NCBI GenBank assembly: GCA_030847615.1
Contig: JAUMIR010000004.1
Location: forward strand, 187,428,501 to 187,492,500
Source: Gambelia wislizenii
Lineage: Eukaryota > Chordata > Lepidosauria > Squamata > Crotaphytidae
Length of the DNA: 64,000 bases
Direction: 5' to 3'
The position numbers and the translations under genes are program-made. Each line of letters starts with the position of its first letter. The first letter of the stretch is position 1. Below the pieces are notes generated by a model, which ran no database searches, was not told where the DNA came from, and saw only the letters and a program-made list of their open reading frames with translations. Positions 53,728-64,000 of this stretch are shown here, piece after piece.

Positions 53728-55822
53728 GAGTCACTCCTTCAAACGCCACAGTTCTCCAGTTCAAATTCCATCAGCCCCAGCTGACCTACATCAGAGTGGT
53801 ATTTTTAGGTTAAAGTGGAGATGGGGAGAGTTCACTGTAGGAAACCTAGGTAAGTTGGTTGCAGTGGGCACACTCAGTTCATGCAAGGCACTGATCAAGC
53901 CAGTTGGGTCTCACAGTGGCCATGTGGGAACTGAATATCCATCTTACAATACTCACCTCCCCATGCAGTTGTGCATTTCAAGATAAAATTAACAGGGGGC
54001 AAGCAAGCTCTCTGTCAGGGAAGGTTGTCTGCCATTACTGGTATTCTCAGCAATGAAAAACCCTGGGGTTCCTTGGGACATAGTTTGCACACCGATGACT
54101 TAAAGGATAAAGTGACCTGTAACTAGAGGACTGGTAGGAAATTTAAGCACACTCATTTCTCTTTGACATGAGATATTTGCAGATTTTGTAGCGATCAAGC
54201 CACCTGCCTCTGATTCATACCATATGCTACAATCTCACTTTGACTAAATCATTATCACACATGGTTGACATGCATTGTAAAGGACATTTCAGTCTCACAT
54301 TCCATAAAGAACTTTTAATGCATCCATTATAGATGGCTTCACAAGTCAATTCTCCTAGCAGTTGCTCTGAGTTATGATTTTTAGCAGCTGACACCATCTG
54401 CATACTAGATGAGAAAGGGGGTGGAGAAAGACTGTGGGGAGAAACTCCTTAGCTCACAGCCATACATCATTTTGAAAGCAGGTCAGAGAATATGCCTACC
54501 TTTGCATCCCTGTTTCATTAGAGCTGATTCTGATTTTTTTTTTTAAAAAAAAGTGAAATCAGAAAAAGAGAGAAACTATTTAGTCATTCAGGGACATAAT
54601 ATTGAAAGCCCCCTTCAGAAGCAGCTGGAGATGGTGTCATAAAGCTGACTCATTTTCAAAAGTACAGATAATGTTATTGCCTTGATATTATAATGACAAC
54701 CACAATTTTGCTCTCTCCTCCAAAAGAAGAGGGGTGCATGCTAGTTTTATTTTATGAAAGGCAAATGCTGTTTTGATTTGAAGTGTTGATAAGAGTCTCA
54801 GTTTGCTAGTGAATTAGCTAATAAAAACTTTTATCTCAAGCCTTTATATTTGAAATAATCAACCACAATGAGATGTATGGGTTGTGTTACTATTAACCAT
54901 GATAGGTATTTCACCTGCCTTATGAAAGAACATTTTGACTGGACAAGGAATCACCAGGCAGGAGATAATATAAAAGTAGACACATTCCTGGCTGCCACAA
55001 TTAATCCCTTTCTCCAACGCTCCTTTCAAGTGTGTGAAGGGAGCTACAGATCTCTTGCAGCCTTCTGTCTTTGCTCTGTGCTGGAGTACAGGCTATTTTA
55101 AAGTTTTAAAGGGACTATTTCTACTAATTGTTGGGGTTTGATGTCTTTATCAATGAGCAAACAAGTTTAGCTAGCATAAATACAATGATGGATTTATTAT
55201 TCATTTGTTACATTTCTATCCCACCTTTCCTCCAGTGAGCTTAAGAAAGCATATATGTATTGCTTTTCTTTTGGCAACTTTATACTCATAACAACCCTGA
55301 AAGGGAAGTCAGGATGAAAGAAGCTCACTCAATAAATTTTATAGCTCAGGGTGAATCTTCTAAGTCCTAGCTCTCAAATGATTTACCACACTAGCTCTCT
55401 AATGATTGATACAATGTAGAATGCCTAAATAGCGGGGGGGGGGGAGCTGCATTTATTTGATGAACATAAATTCCTGGAGCTTGGGTCTGAGATGGTGGAG
55501 GCAGCAATGTTGCTGAGCCCTCTGTAGCCTGTTTGATCTTTTGCAAAGTTGTATTATTTTACTGCCAGGTTTTACTAATTTAGTGTTTACAGCCTAATGG
55601 TTTTATCTTCTGAGTCTACTATTTACAAATCCTCTACATCTCCTTTGGAAACAAAGAACTTGCTGGGGCTCTGTTTCTGAATACAAACATACTCAAAGGA
55701 ACCTTGAGATTCAAAGAACTGAGAAATATGCTATACTAAAGCTTGAGAATAACCAGCTAAGGAATAACCAGATGAGGAAGAAGATCTAAGAAGAGAAGAA
55801 ATCAAGAATTTAGTGAAAGGTA
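53728..55822. other. Background DNA, possible LINE 5' untranslated region at the right
   Basis: I see no gene from 53,728 to about 55,440. A G-run at about 55,432-55,444 followed by GAGATGGTGGAGGCAGCAAT could mark the 5' part of the LINE whose ORF1 begins at about 55,824. The left boundary is not fixed. Confidence 0.4.
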
Positions 55823-55823
55823 G

Positions 55824-57326
55824 AGATCAGCTGGGGCTGTGAAGCTTCGGAAACACAGGTGTTCCAAGGCTAACATTGACTCAGACAACAAACCTTCTAA
55901 ACAGACCAAGATAGACTCCATTTTTGCAAACAGGCAGACGTCTCCTGTGATGCAGACCGATTTAGAATTAAACAACAGGTATGCAATTTTGGAATCTTTG
56001 CAGGCTGAAGCATTTAGGTCTGATAATGATTGCATGGAGAACGTGGGAGTCTCGGTTGCACTTACTAGTAATGGTGGTTGTTCTGAGAGATTACCAGCTA
56101 ATTGTCCTTGGAAGGATCTCCTGGCAAGAGAGGCGTTTCTAATCTCCAAGACCTTTGAATTGTTGCTAGCTAATTGTACTTCTGTCAGCAATAGAATAGA
56201 GACACTAGCTGACCAACTTCATAAGGAGGAGGTTTTTATTCATCCTAAAAATAGGACTGCTATACAGACTGCTTCAGCATTTGATTATCCAAATTCCATT
56301 GAGTTCCCATTGGTTTTGACATTACAAGCATCTCAAGTGATGATTGCAGTTGGGAATAATACTATTAATAAAGGCAAGTTGTCAAACTTTTATAATATTA
56401 AGGTCTCTTTAAGTAAATTGGTGAGGCGTGAACCCAGAAGGATTATGCTAAAGTCCTATCAGGTTCTCCCTAACTTGGGTCATTATTAAAGACTGATTAT
56501 GGTCTTTGATTCCCCCTCTGGCCCTGCCATGTTGTTTGCTAAAAATAACTATTTGGCCAAAAACTATGATATTCATTGCTCTAGGGTTTTTAAGAATAAT
56601 GTGATTAATAAGTTGGTGGCCTATAAGGAGGGAAAGCTTGAAAGAGTAGGCCTGGATCACTATATATCATCAACCCGGAGCAAGCTCAACATTGTAGATG
56701 AGCTCATTCAACTTAAAGAGGAATGGAATAACATGATACAGGCAATAGAAAAGATAAACAATAGCCAACATTTAATAGATGTCTCTTTTGAAACAGAGAC
56801 GGCTAAACAACTAAAGGATGATGCTGGTGGGCCCTCTAAACCAGTTTCTTCTCTCAAAAGTCAACTTTTGGATTGCTCTGTTCATTCATTTGAGCTGCTG
56901 GAGGATGGGGGTGAAAAGGATGATGCACTCAATATCATAATGCCATTGCTTCCTGCCAACCCTGCCAAGGTCTGCACAGCACAGCTACCATCTGGTACTT
57001 ACTCCTTTTCTAAGGTGAAACCTGCAACTAAGGACTCCCCACTTCTACTCAACTATGAGATTGATGTGAGATCTGGAATTGGGGAAGTGCCTGCTGAGCA
57101 AGTACAAGGAAAATCCTGGGCTAAGGAATTAGAAGAATTGGCCTCAGTGCATCCGCATACTACTGACACCCTGCAATATGAGAAACCAACAACGGACCTT
57201 TTGCAGGTCGCTGATGATGTCCCTGAGTTTAAGTGTGTGGAGGAGCAGGCTTTGCAGGGGTTTCAGGATCTTTCAGTTGCCAGTCAAATATTAGTAACTG
57301 TCCAGCTGAAAGATAACAACAACTAA
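55824..57326 (+). pseudogene. LINE ORF1-like protein with a single premature stop
   Basis: Two frames (55,839-56,489 and 56,499-57,326) are in the same phase and separated only by a TAA at 56,487-56,489, so they form one ORF1 of about 495 codons. The N-terminal part is basic and Ser/Thr-rich. The middle contains SLSKLVRREPRRIMLKSYQV followed by AMLFAKNNYLAKNYDIHCSR, which resembles the RNA-binding half of LINE ORF1 proteins. The C-terminal third is acidic. There is no clear ATG: the frame opens after a TAG at 55,821-55,823 and the first start-like codon is GTG. It lies about 170 bp upstream of the endonuclease frame. Confidence 0.6.
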
Positions 57327-59287
57327 ATTCCGGAGGATGATCCAATCCCAGTTGGAAACTGATTTATCTACTTCTTTAGTGGCTGATGACCCCATCTGCT
57401 CTATTATGAACGGTTGTGTCCAAGCCAATGAAACATTGTTTTTGGCCATTTCATTAGACCCAGTTCAGTGACTTGAAGGGGGTAGCCCAGGATTGTCACT
57501 CATTTCATGGAATATAGCTGGCTGGCTGAGTAAAACCTTAAATATGGATTTTATTGACTATATTGGTGGATTTAACATCGTATGTTTACAAGAAACATGG
57601 GGCCCATATGATATTGTATTGCTAGGATTTGTATCCTTCTGTGTGCCTGCAAGTAGAACTTCCAAATGGGGTAGAAATAAGGGTTGGGGGGCTGGCCATA
57701 CTTCTAAAACTATCTAGCTGTCTTAAATATACAGTATTGCCATCCTGTGCACCAACAGTGTAGGCTCTTTCTTTGCAATTAAGGAAGGCTAAGATAATTT
57801 TGTTTAATATTTATATCCCCCCTACTTTTAGTGAGCCTAATCTGACCACTTATTGGGACCAATTGTTTAGCTATGTTGAGGAGATCACCAATAGGTTTGA
57901 CTCATCGAGATGTATTCTATTGGGTGATTTTAACCCAAGAATTGGGCCTTCTAATGATTTTCTTTGTGAGCACCTTATGGTTGATCCAGATTTGCCACCT
58001 TTCCCTCTGAACCTTCCCCATGTTGGCAAGGATCTAAAAGTTAATAATAATGGGTCATTTCTGATTAATCTTTGTATTAGTAACACCTTTTTAAAATTAA
58101 ATGGCTCTGAATGGTTCCCAAAAACTGATGGATTTACATATAATTCAGTCATAGGGAGAAGTACTATTGACAATGTAATAATCTGTCCTGAGTTGTTGAG
58201 TTTAACTGCTGATTTTGAGATGTATCAAAGGACTGAAAGTGACCATCTACCTTTATATGTTTCCTTTAACTTATCTGAGGCAGTACCATCACTTTTGAGG
58301 AATGATTTGACTTCCCATAGATATGAGAGAATGAAACATATCCGTTGGGATCTTAAAATGGAAGACTTGATTAGTAATGGTTTTAAGGATGTATGGGTTT
58401 TAAATTGTTTTAATGTTTTAACTATTACTACTAGGATAGATGATGCCTTGTTGGCATACATGGATATTGTGACTACTTTCCAAAATAAGGCCTCTTATCC
58501 TCCTGATTACATAAAAGGTAGAAGAACATGGTTTGATAAGAGTTGTCTTGTCTGGAAACAGAAGTTAAGACAAATGTTCCATCATGCTTTGGCCAAGCCA
58601 GTGGTGAATTTTGGGCCCTATTATGAAGCCCCATAAAGAATATTCTAAATGGGTGGAGGATAAAAGGAAGGTATTTTTCCAGCAAAATTGGAGGTCTTTG
58701 GATAATGCTCTGACATCCACAGATGCGAAAACATTTTGGGTGGTGGTTAGGAAATATATGAATAATGAGAGCTCTGTGGTTTTACCTACTATATCCCCCT
58801 TGGTTTGGTTTTCCTATTATACCGAAAAAATGAGTACACAAGCATTTGAGGGCAATTTACTAATAAAAAATCAATGGAGCTCAGTTTCTACTGACGAGGT
58901 GCATCAGTTGATCCTTAAATTAAAACCTGGCAAATCCCCAGGATATGATGGCCTCCCGGCAGAAATTTTGAAGTTTCACTCTGAGCAATGGACAAAGGCA
59001 TTAGCTAATTTATTTATTCTTGTCAATAACTCTGGGGAGATTCCAGCTAATTGGAAAGATTCCATCATAATTCCTATTTTTCAAAAAGGGGATAGACAGG
59101 ACCCTGGTAATTATCGCCCAATAAGTCTTCTATCAGTAGAGGGCAAACTTTATGCCAGTTATTTGGATATGAAATTATTGTGTTGGATGAATGTTCAAGC
59201 ATTGATAGATCCAGAGCAAGCAGGATTTAGAAAACACATGTCCACTGAGGATCGTACAATAGTGCTTTCATTTCTTATAAATAAATA

Positions 59288-62200
59288 CAGTCGTCCCTTC
59301 ACATTTGCGGGGGTTCCGTTCCGCGGACCCCCGCGAATGTGAAAAAACCGCGAATAACGACACCCCTCCCCCCTCCCTCCCCAGGCCTTCGCGGGGCCTT
59401 CCTAGGCCCCGCGAAGGTCTCCCCGGCCCTCCCTCCCTCCCTCCCCAGGCCTTTGCGGGGCCTTGCTAGGCCCTGCGGAGGTCTCTCCGGCCCTCCCTCC
59501 CGCCCTCCCCAGGCCTTCCTGGGGCCTCCGGAGCATCTCCGGAGGCCCCAGGATCGCCTCCCCAGCCCACCCCACCCCGTCCCCAGGCCTTTCTGGGGCC
59601 TCCGGAGATGCTCCGGAGGCCCCAGGATCGCCTCCCCAGCCCTCCCCACCCCGTCCCCAGGCCTTTCTGGGGCCTCTGGAGATGCTCCGGAGGCCCCAGG
59701 ATCGCCTCCCCAGCCCTCCCCACCCCGTCCCCAGGCCTTTGTGGGGCCTCCGGAGCGTCTCCGGAGGCCCCAGGATCGCCTCCCCAGCCCTCCCCACCCC
59801 GTCCCCAGGCCTTTCTGGGGCCTCCAGAGATGCTCCGGAGGCCCCAGGATCGCCTCCCCAGCCCTCCCCACCCCATCCCCAGGCCTTCCTGGGGCCTCCG
59901 GAGCGTCTCCGGAGGCCCCAGGATCGCCTCCCCAGCCCTCCCCACCGCGTCCCCAGGCCTTCCTGGGGCCTCCGGAGATGCTCCGGAGGCCCCAGGATCG
60001 CCTCCCCAGCCCTCCCCACCCCGTCCCCAGGCCTTCCTGGGGCCTCCGGAGCGTCTCCGGAGGCCCCAGGATCGCCTCCCCAGCCCACCCCACCCCGTCC
60101 CCAGGCCTTTCTGGGGCCTCCGGAGATGCTCCGGAGGCCCCAGGATCGCCTCCCCAGCCCTCCCCACCCCGTCCCCAGGCCTTTCTGGGGCCTCTGGAGA
60201 TGCTCCGGAGGCCCCAGGATCGCCTCCCCAGCCCTCCCCACCCCGTCCCCAGGCCTTTGTGGGGCCTCCGGAGCGTCTCCGGAGGCCCCAGGATCGCCTC
60301 CCCAGCCCTCCCCACCCCGTCCCCAGGCCTTTCTGGGGCCTCCAGAGATGCTCCGGAGGCCCCAGGATCGCCTACCCAGCCCTCCCCACCCCATCCCCAG
60401 GCCTTCCTGGGGCCTCCGGAGCGTCTCCGGAGGCCCCAGGATCGCCTCCCCAGCCCTCCCCACCGCGTCCCCAGGCCTTCCTGGGGCCTCCGGAGCGTCT
60501 CCGGAGGCCCCAGGATCGCCTCCCCAGCCCTCCCCACCCCGTCCCCAGGCCTTCCTGGGGCCTCCGGAGCGTCTCCGGAGGCCCCAGGATCGCCTCCCCA
60601 GCCCTCCCCACCCCGTCCCCAGGCCTTTGTGGGGCCTCCGGAGCGTCTCCGGAGGCCCCAGGATCGCCTCCCCAGCCCTCCCCACCGCGTCCCCAGGCCT
60701 TCCTGGGGCCTCCGGAGATGCTCCGGAGGCCCCAGGATCGCCTCCCCAGCCCTCCCCACCCCATCCCCAGGCCTTCCTGGGGCCTCCGGAGCGTCTCCGG
60801 AGGCCCCAGGATCGCCTCCCCAGCCCTCCCCACCCCGTCCCCAGGCCTTTCTGGGGCCTCTGGAGATGCTCCGGAGGCCCCAGGATCGCCTCCCCAGCCC
60901 TCCCCACCCCGTCCCCAGGCCTTCCTGGGGCCTCCGGAGCGTCTCCGGAGGCCCCAGGATCGCCTCCCCAGCCCTCCCCACCGCGTCCCCAGGCCTTCCT
61001 GGGGCCTCCGGAGCGTCTCCGGAGGCCCCAGGATCGCCTCCCCAGCCCTCCCCACCGCGTCCCCAGGCCTTCCTGGGGCCTCCGGAGCGTCTCCGGAGGC
61101 CCCAGGATCGCCTCCCCAGCCCTCCCCACCGTGTCCCCAGGCCTTCCTGGGGCCTCCGGAGCATCTCCGGAGGCCCCAGGATCGCCTCCCCAGCCCTCCC
61201 CACCCCGTCCCCAGGCCTTTCTGGGGCCTCCGGAGCATCTCCGGAGGCCCCAGGATCGCCTCCCCAGCCCTCCCCACCGCGTCCCCAGGCCTTCCTGGGG
61301 CTTCCGGAGCGTCTCCGGAGGCCCCAGGATCGCCTCCCCAGCCCTCCCCACCCCGTCCCCAGGCCTTTCTGGGGCCTCCGGAGATGCTCCGGAGGCCCCA
61401 GGATCGCCTCCCCAGCCCTCCCCACCCCATCCCCAGGCCTTCCTGGGGCCTCCGGAGCGTCTCCGGAGGCCCCAGGATCGCCTCCCCAGCCCTCCCCACC
61501 GCGTCCCCAGGCCTTCCTGGGGCCTCCGGAGCGTCTCCGGAGGCCCCAGGATCGCCTCCCCAGCCCTCCCCACCCCGTCCCCAGGCCTTCCTGGGGCCTC
61601 CGGAGCGTCTCCGGAGGCCCCAGGATCGCCTCCCCAGCCCTCCCCACCGTGTCCCCAGGCCTTCCTGGGGCCTCCGGAGCGTCTCCGGAGGCCCCAGGAT
61701 CGCCTCCCCAGCCCTCCCCACCGCGTCCCCAGGCCTTCCTGGGGCCTCCGGAGCGTCTCCGGAGGCCCCAGGATCGCCTCCCCAGCCCTCCCCACCCCGT
61801 CCCCAGGCCTTTCTGGGGCCTCCGGAGATGCTCCGGAGGCCCCAGGATCGCCTCCCCAGCCCTCCCCATCCCGTCCCCAGGCCTTCCTGGGGCCTCTGGA
61901 GCGTCTCCGGAGGCCCCAGGATCGCCTCCCCAGCCCTCCCCACCCCGTCCCCAGGCCTTCCTGGGGCCTCCGGAGCGTCTCCGGAGGCCCCAGGATCGCC
62001 TCCCCAGCCCTCCCCACCCCGTCCCCAGGCCTTTCTGGGGCCTCCGGAGATGCTCCGGAGGCCCCAGGATCGCCTCCCCAGCCCTCCCCACCCCATCCCC
62101 AGGCCTTCCTGGGGCCTCCGGAGCGTCTCCGGAGGCCCCAGGATCGCCTCCCCAGCCCTCCCCACCGCGTCCCCAGGCCTTCCTGGGGCCTCCGGAGCGT

Positions 62201-62869
62201 CTCCGGAGGCCCCAGGATCGCCTCCCCAGCCCTCCCCACCCCGTCCCCAGGCCTTCCTGGGGCCTCCGGAGCGTCTCCGGAGGCCCCAGGATCGCCTCCC
62301 CAGCCCTCCCCACCGCGTCCCCAGGCCTTCCTGGGGCCTCCGGAGCGTCTCCGGAGGCCCCAGGATCGCCTCCCCAGCCCTCCCCACCCCGTCCCCAGGC
62401 CTTTCTGGGGCCTCCGGAGATGCTCCGGAGGCCCCAGGATCGCCTCCCCAGCCCTCCCCACCGTGTCCCCAGGCCTTCCTGGGGCCTCCGGAGCGTCTCC
62501 GCAGGCCCCAGGATCGCCTCCCCAGCCCTCCCCACCGCGTCCCCAGGCCTTCCTGGGGCCTCCGGAGCGTCTCCGGAGGCCCCAGGATCGCCTCCCCAGC
62601 CCTCCCCACCCCGTCCCCAAGCCTTCCTGAGGCCTCCGGAGCGTCTCCGGAGGCCCCAGGATCGCCTCCCCAGGCCTTCATGGGGCCTCCAGAGCGCCTC
62701 CGGGGGCCCCGTGGACGCCTCCCTGGGCCTCCCCGCTCCCTCTATGTCTTTCACGGGGCCTCTGGAGGCCCCGTGTCACGGTTTTGGGGGGGCCCGGGGG
62801 GGAGCCCTCCCAAAACCGCGAATAACCGAAACCGCGAATGTCAAGTTCGCGAATGTGGAGGGACAACTG
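59288..62869. mobile_element. Giant pogo/Tigger-like MITE filled with a 74-bp minisatellite
   Basis: TA dinucleotides flank the element at 59,286-59,287 and 62,870-62,871, and the LINE reading frame continues across them. The left end CAGTCGTCCCTTCACATTTG and the right end, read inwards as CAGTTGTCCCTCCACATTCG, are near-identical to the TIRs at 36,352-37,068. The shoulders contain ACCGCGAATAAC on both sides. Of 3,582 bp, about 3,180 are tandem array. There is no transposase. This is exceptionally long for a MITE of this type, and the extra length is entirely repeat expansion. Confidence 0.9.
59505..62690. repeat. 74-bp minisatellite, about 43 units, hairpin-forming
   Basis: The unit contains CCCCAGGCCTTCCTGGGG, then CCTCCGGAG, a variable triplet (CGT, ATG or CAT), CTCCGGAGGCCCCAGG and ATCGCCTCCCCAGCCCTCCC. 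The junction word before CCCCAGG is CCGTC, GCGTC, CCATC or GTGTC. Counting from 59,579 to 62,613 gives 3,034 bp, exactly 41 x 74, so no net indel occurred over 41 units. Each unit holds arms of about 15-16 bp around a 3-bp loop. Because 74 is not divisible by three and stops are lacking, all six frames remain open over the array. The long frames on both strands (up to about 1,236 codons) are artefacts. Confidence 0.95.
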
Positions 62870-64000
62870 TACTTGTCATGCCCTAAAGGCAAATTATATG
62901 CGGCTTTTATTGACCTGAAAGCTGCTTTTGATTCAATTCACTGGCCACTATTATGGGACAAGTTTGGTAGGCTTAATATAGATCCTTGGCTGTTATTTCT
63001 ACTAAGCCAATTTCATACAAATAATCAGTGCAGAGTGAAGTTCTCTTAAACTGGCTTATTAACAGACCCTATTCACTCAGGTACAGATGTTAGACAAGGA
63101 TGTGTGTTGACTCCTCACCTGTTTAATTTATTTGTGGCTGACTTACCTGCCTTTATGGCCACAGTAGACTCTCATCCACCATCGCTGGGTAATCGGCCGC
63201 TATTTGTACTCCAATATGCTGATGATACATTGTTACTTTCTCTAACTCAGGTGGGGTTGGCAAGAGCCTTAAAATGATTTTTCAAATATTGTGATAAATC
63301 TCACCTGCTGGTAAATTCTGATAAATCCAAAATACTGGCATTTTCTAAGAGATTTGCTCCGAGAAGGTGGAAGGTTGTAATCAGACAATTAAGCAGGTCA
63401 AGAAGTATGTTTACCTTGGTGTCCTTTTTCATTTTAATGGACAGTGGTGTAAACAGAGAGATAAAGTAATTCTAGCAGGGAAAAGATCTTTGGCAGCTAT
63501 ATAATCTTTTTACTATAAAAAAGGCAATCACGATATCCTGGCAGCCTTAAAAATTTATAAAGCCAAATTAAGACCGCAATTACTTTATAGTATATTTATC
63601 TGGATTCCAGCCTTTAATAAGGAGATTGAATGACTGCAGACTTCTTTTTTTCAGGAGAATATTAGTGGTCCCCCCTTGTGTACACCACCTGACTCTTTAT
63701 GCAGAACTGGGCTTGAATTCTCTTGAAACTGAAGCTTGGCTGTTGACTTACAGATCTCGGTTTAAGATCCATTTTAGGCCCAATAGATCTGCCCTTTTAT
63801 TCTTTCTTCTATCTGACATTTACTATACTAGATGGGCAACATTTTATGAAAGCAAAATAGTATCTATGGGTATAAATCTTGATACTTTCCTTTTGTTATC
63901 TGAAAAGGAATATCTTAAAACTATTAGGCTCTGCCTTGCTGAGATGAAGTATCAGCTGTCTTATCCAACACCTCCTAGGGTTTGTTCTCCGTCGATGCTT

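Larger units (their letters stand above)
57493..64000 (+). pseudogene. LINE ORF2 (APE endonuclease and reverse transcriptase), split by a MITE, runs off the window
   Basis: The APE endonuclease is clear: SLISWNIAGW, IVCLQETW, LLGDFNPRIG, STIDNVI and SDHLPLY (57,493-58,260), with a frameshift near 57,690. After another shift near 58,620 come RT blocks GKSPGYDGLPAEILK, GDRQDPGNYRPISLLSVEGK and DPEQAGFRKHMSTEDRT. The frame is then cut at 59,287 by a 3.6-kb TA-flanked MITE. It resumes at 62,872 with AAFIDLKAAFDS (catalytic Asp), TDVRQGCVLTPHLFNLF, QYADDTLLLS (YADD at 63,215-63,226) and VNSDKSKILAF. TAA at 63,047 and a TGA after YADD interrupt it. The clade is uncertain; YADD and the APE blocks would fit the Jockey/I/Vingi side of LINEs. 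The 3' end lies beyond 64,000. Confidence 0.82.

Noticed and set aside
59505..62690. CRISPR-like array
   Set aside because: There are no unique spacers; the 74-bp units abut directly and the genome is a vertebrate.
59299..63049. Six overlapping frames of roughly 770-1,236 codons with Pro/Gly/Arg-rich repeats
   Set aside because: They are open in every frame on both strands over one 74-bp tandem array; the longest runs into the interrupted LINE frame. No domain or start signal supports any of them.

Overview
This is a eukaryotic, almost certainly squamate-reptile (lizard-type) genomic window with no host protein-coding exon that I can recognise. The evidence is the mix of repeats: a Sauria-type tRNA SINE, a CR1 LINE with the classic terminal octamers, a squamate-style L1, hAT and Tc1/mariner (pogo/Tigger-like) MITEs, PIF/Harbinger elements with partner MYB genes, and a tyrosine-recombinase retrotransposon. 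No bacterial gene layout, operons or ribosome binding sites are present. Almost every long reading frame belongs to a mobile element or is an artefact of one.

Layout. 1-12.6 kb is AT-rich background with small DNA transposons: two adjacent foldback elements (1.8-2.5 kb), a pogo-type MITE with a short internal minisatellite (3.7-4.3 kb), a LINE 3' end with a C-terminal zinc finger (4.6-5.1 kb), and a striking 468-bp palindrome (10.6-11.1 kb). 12,666-19,282 is an apparently intact GC-rich Ngaro-type retrotransposon on the minus strand. It has gag, RT/RNase H and tyrosine recombinase frames, enclosed by split direct repeats in the order A1-ORFs-B1-A2-B2. 19.3-28 kb is quiet DNA with short MITEs and one SINE that has a perfect 10-bp target duplication. 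At 28.0-30.45 kb a foldback MITE is split by a 5'-truncated L1. At 30.9-31.9 kb a 25-bp-TIR element carries a second nested element.

36.35-37.07 kb is a pogo-type MITE with five GC-rich tandem units. 37.4 and 49.6 kb hold two related solo-LTR-like sequences. 39.5-42.5 kb is a PIF/Harbinger transposase (one intron, complete DDE set, two frameshifts and a stop) followed by a spliced MYB-like partner gene. Further MYB-type gene remnants lie at 43.0-43.7 kb (minus) and 47.9-50.5 kb (plus). 52.5-53.7 kb is an internally deleted CR1. 55.8 kb to the window end is an APE-type LINE with ORF1 and ORF2. Its reverse transcriptase is cut between two conserved blocks by a 3,582-bp TA-flanked MITE.

That last MITE is the most unusual object in the window. 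It has the same terminal inverted repeats as the 36.35-kb MITE, but its interior is a 74-bp minisatellite of about 43 copies. The 74-bp phase holds exactly over 41 units, each unit contains a near-perfect hairpin, and 518-bp and 666-bp higher-order spacings are visible. Because 74 is not a multiple of 3 and the unit lacks stops, all six frames stay open for about 1,000 codons. Those giant frames are not genes. With the 3.7-kb copy there are three pogo-type MITEs in one window carrying internal GC-rich minisatellites of about 3, 5 and 43 units. This suggests a class of transposons that disperse and amplify hairpin-forming minisatellites.
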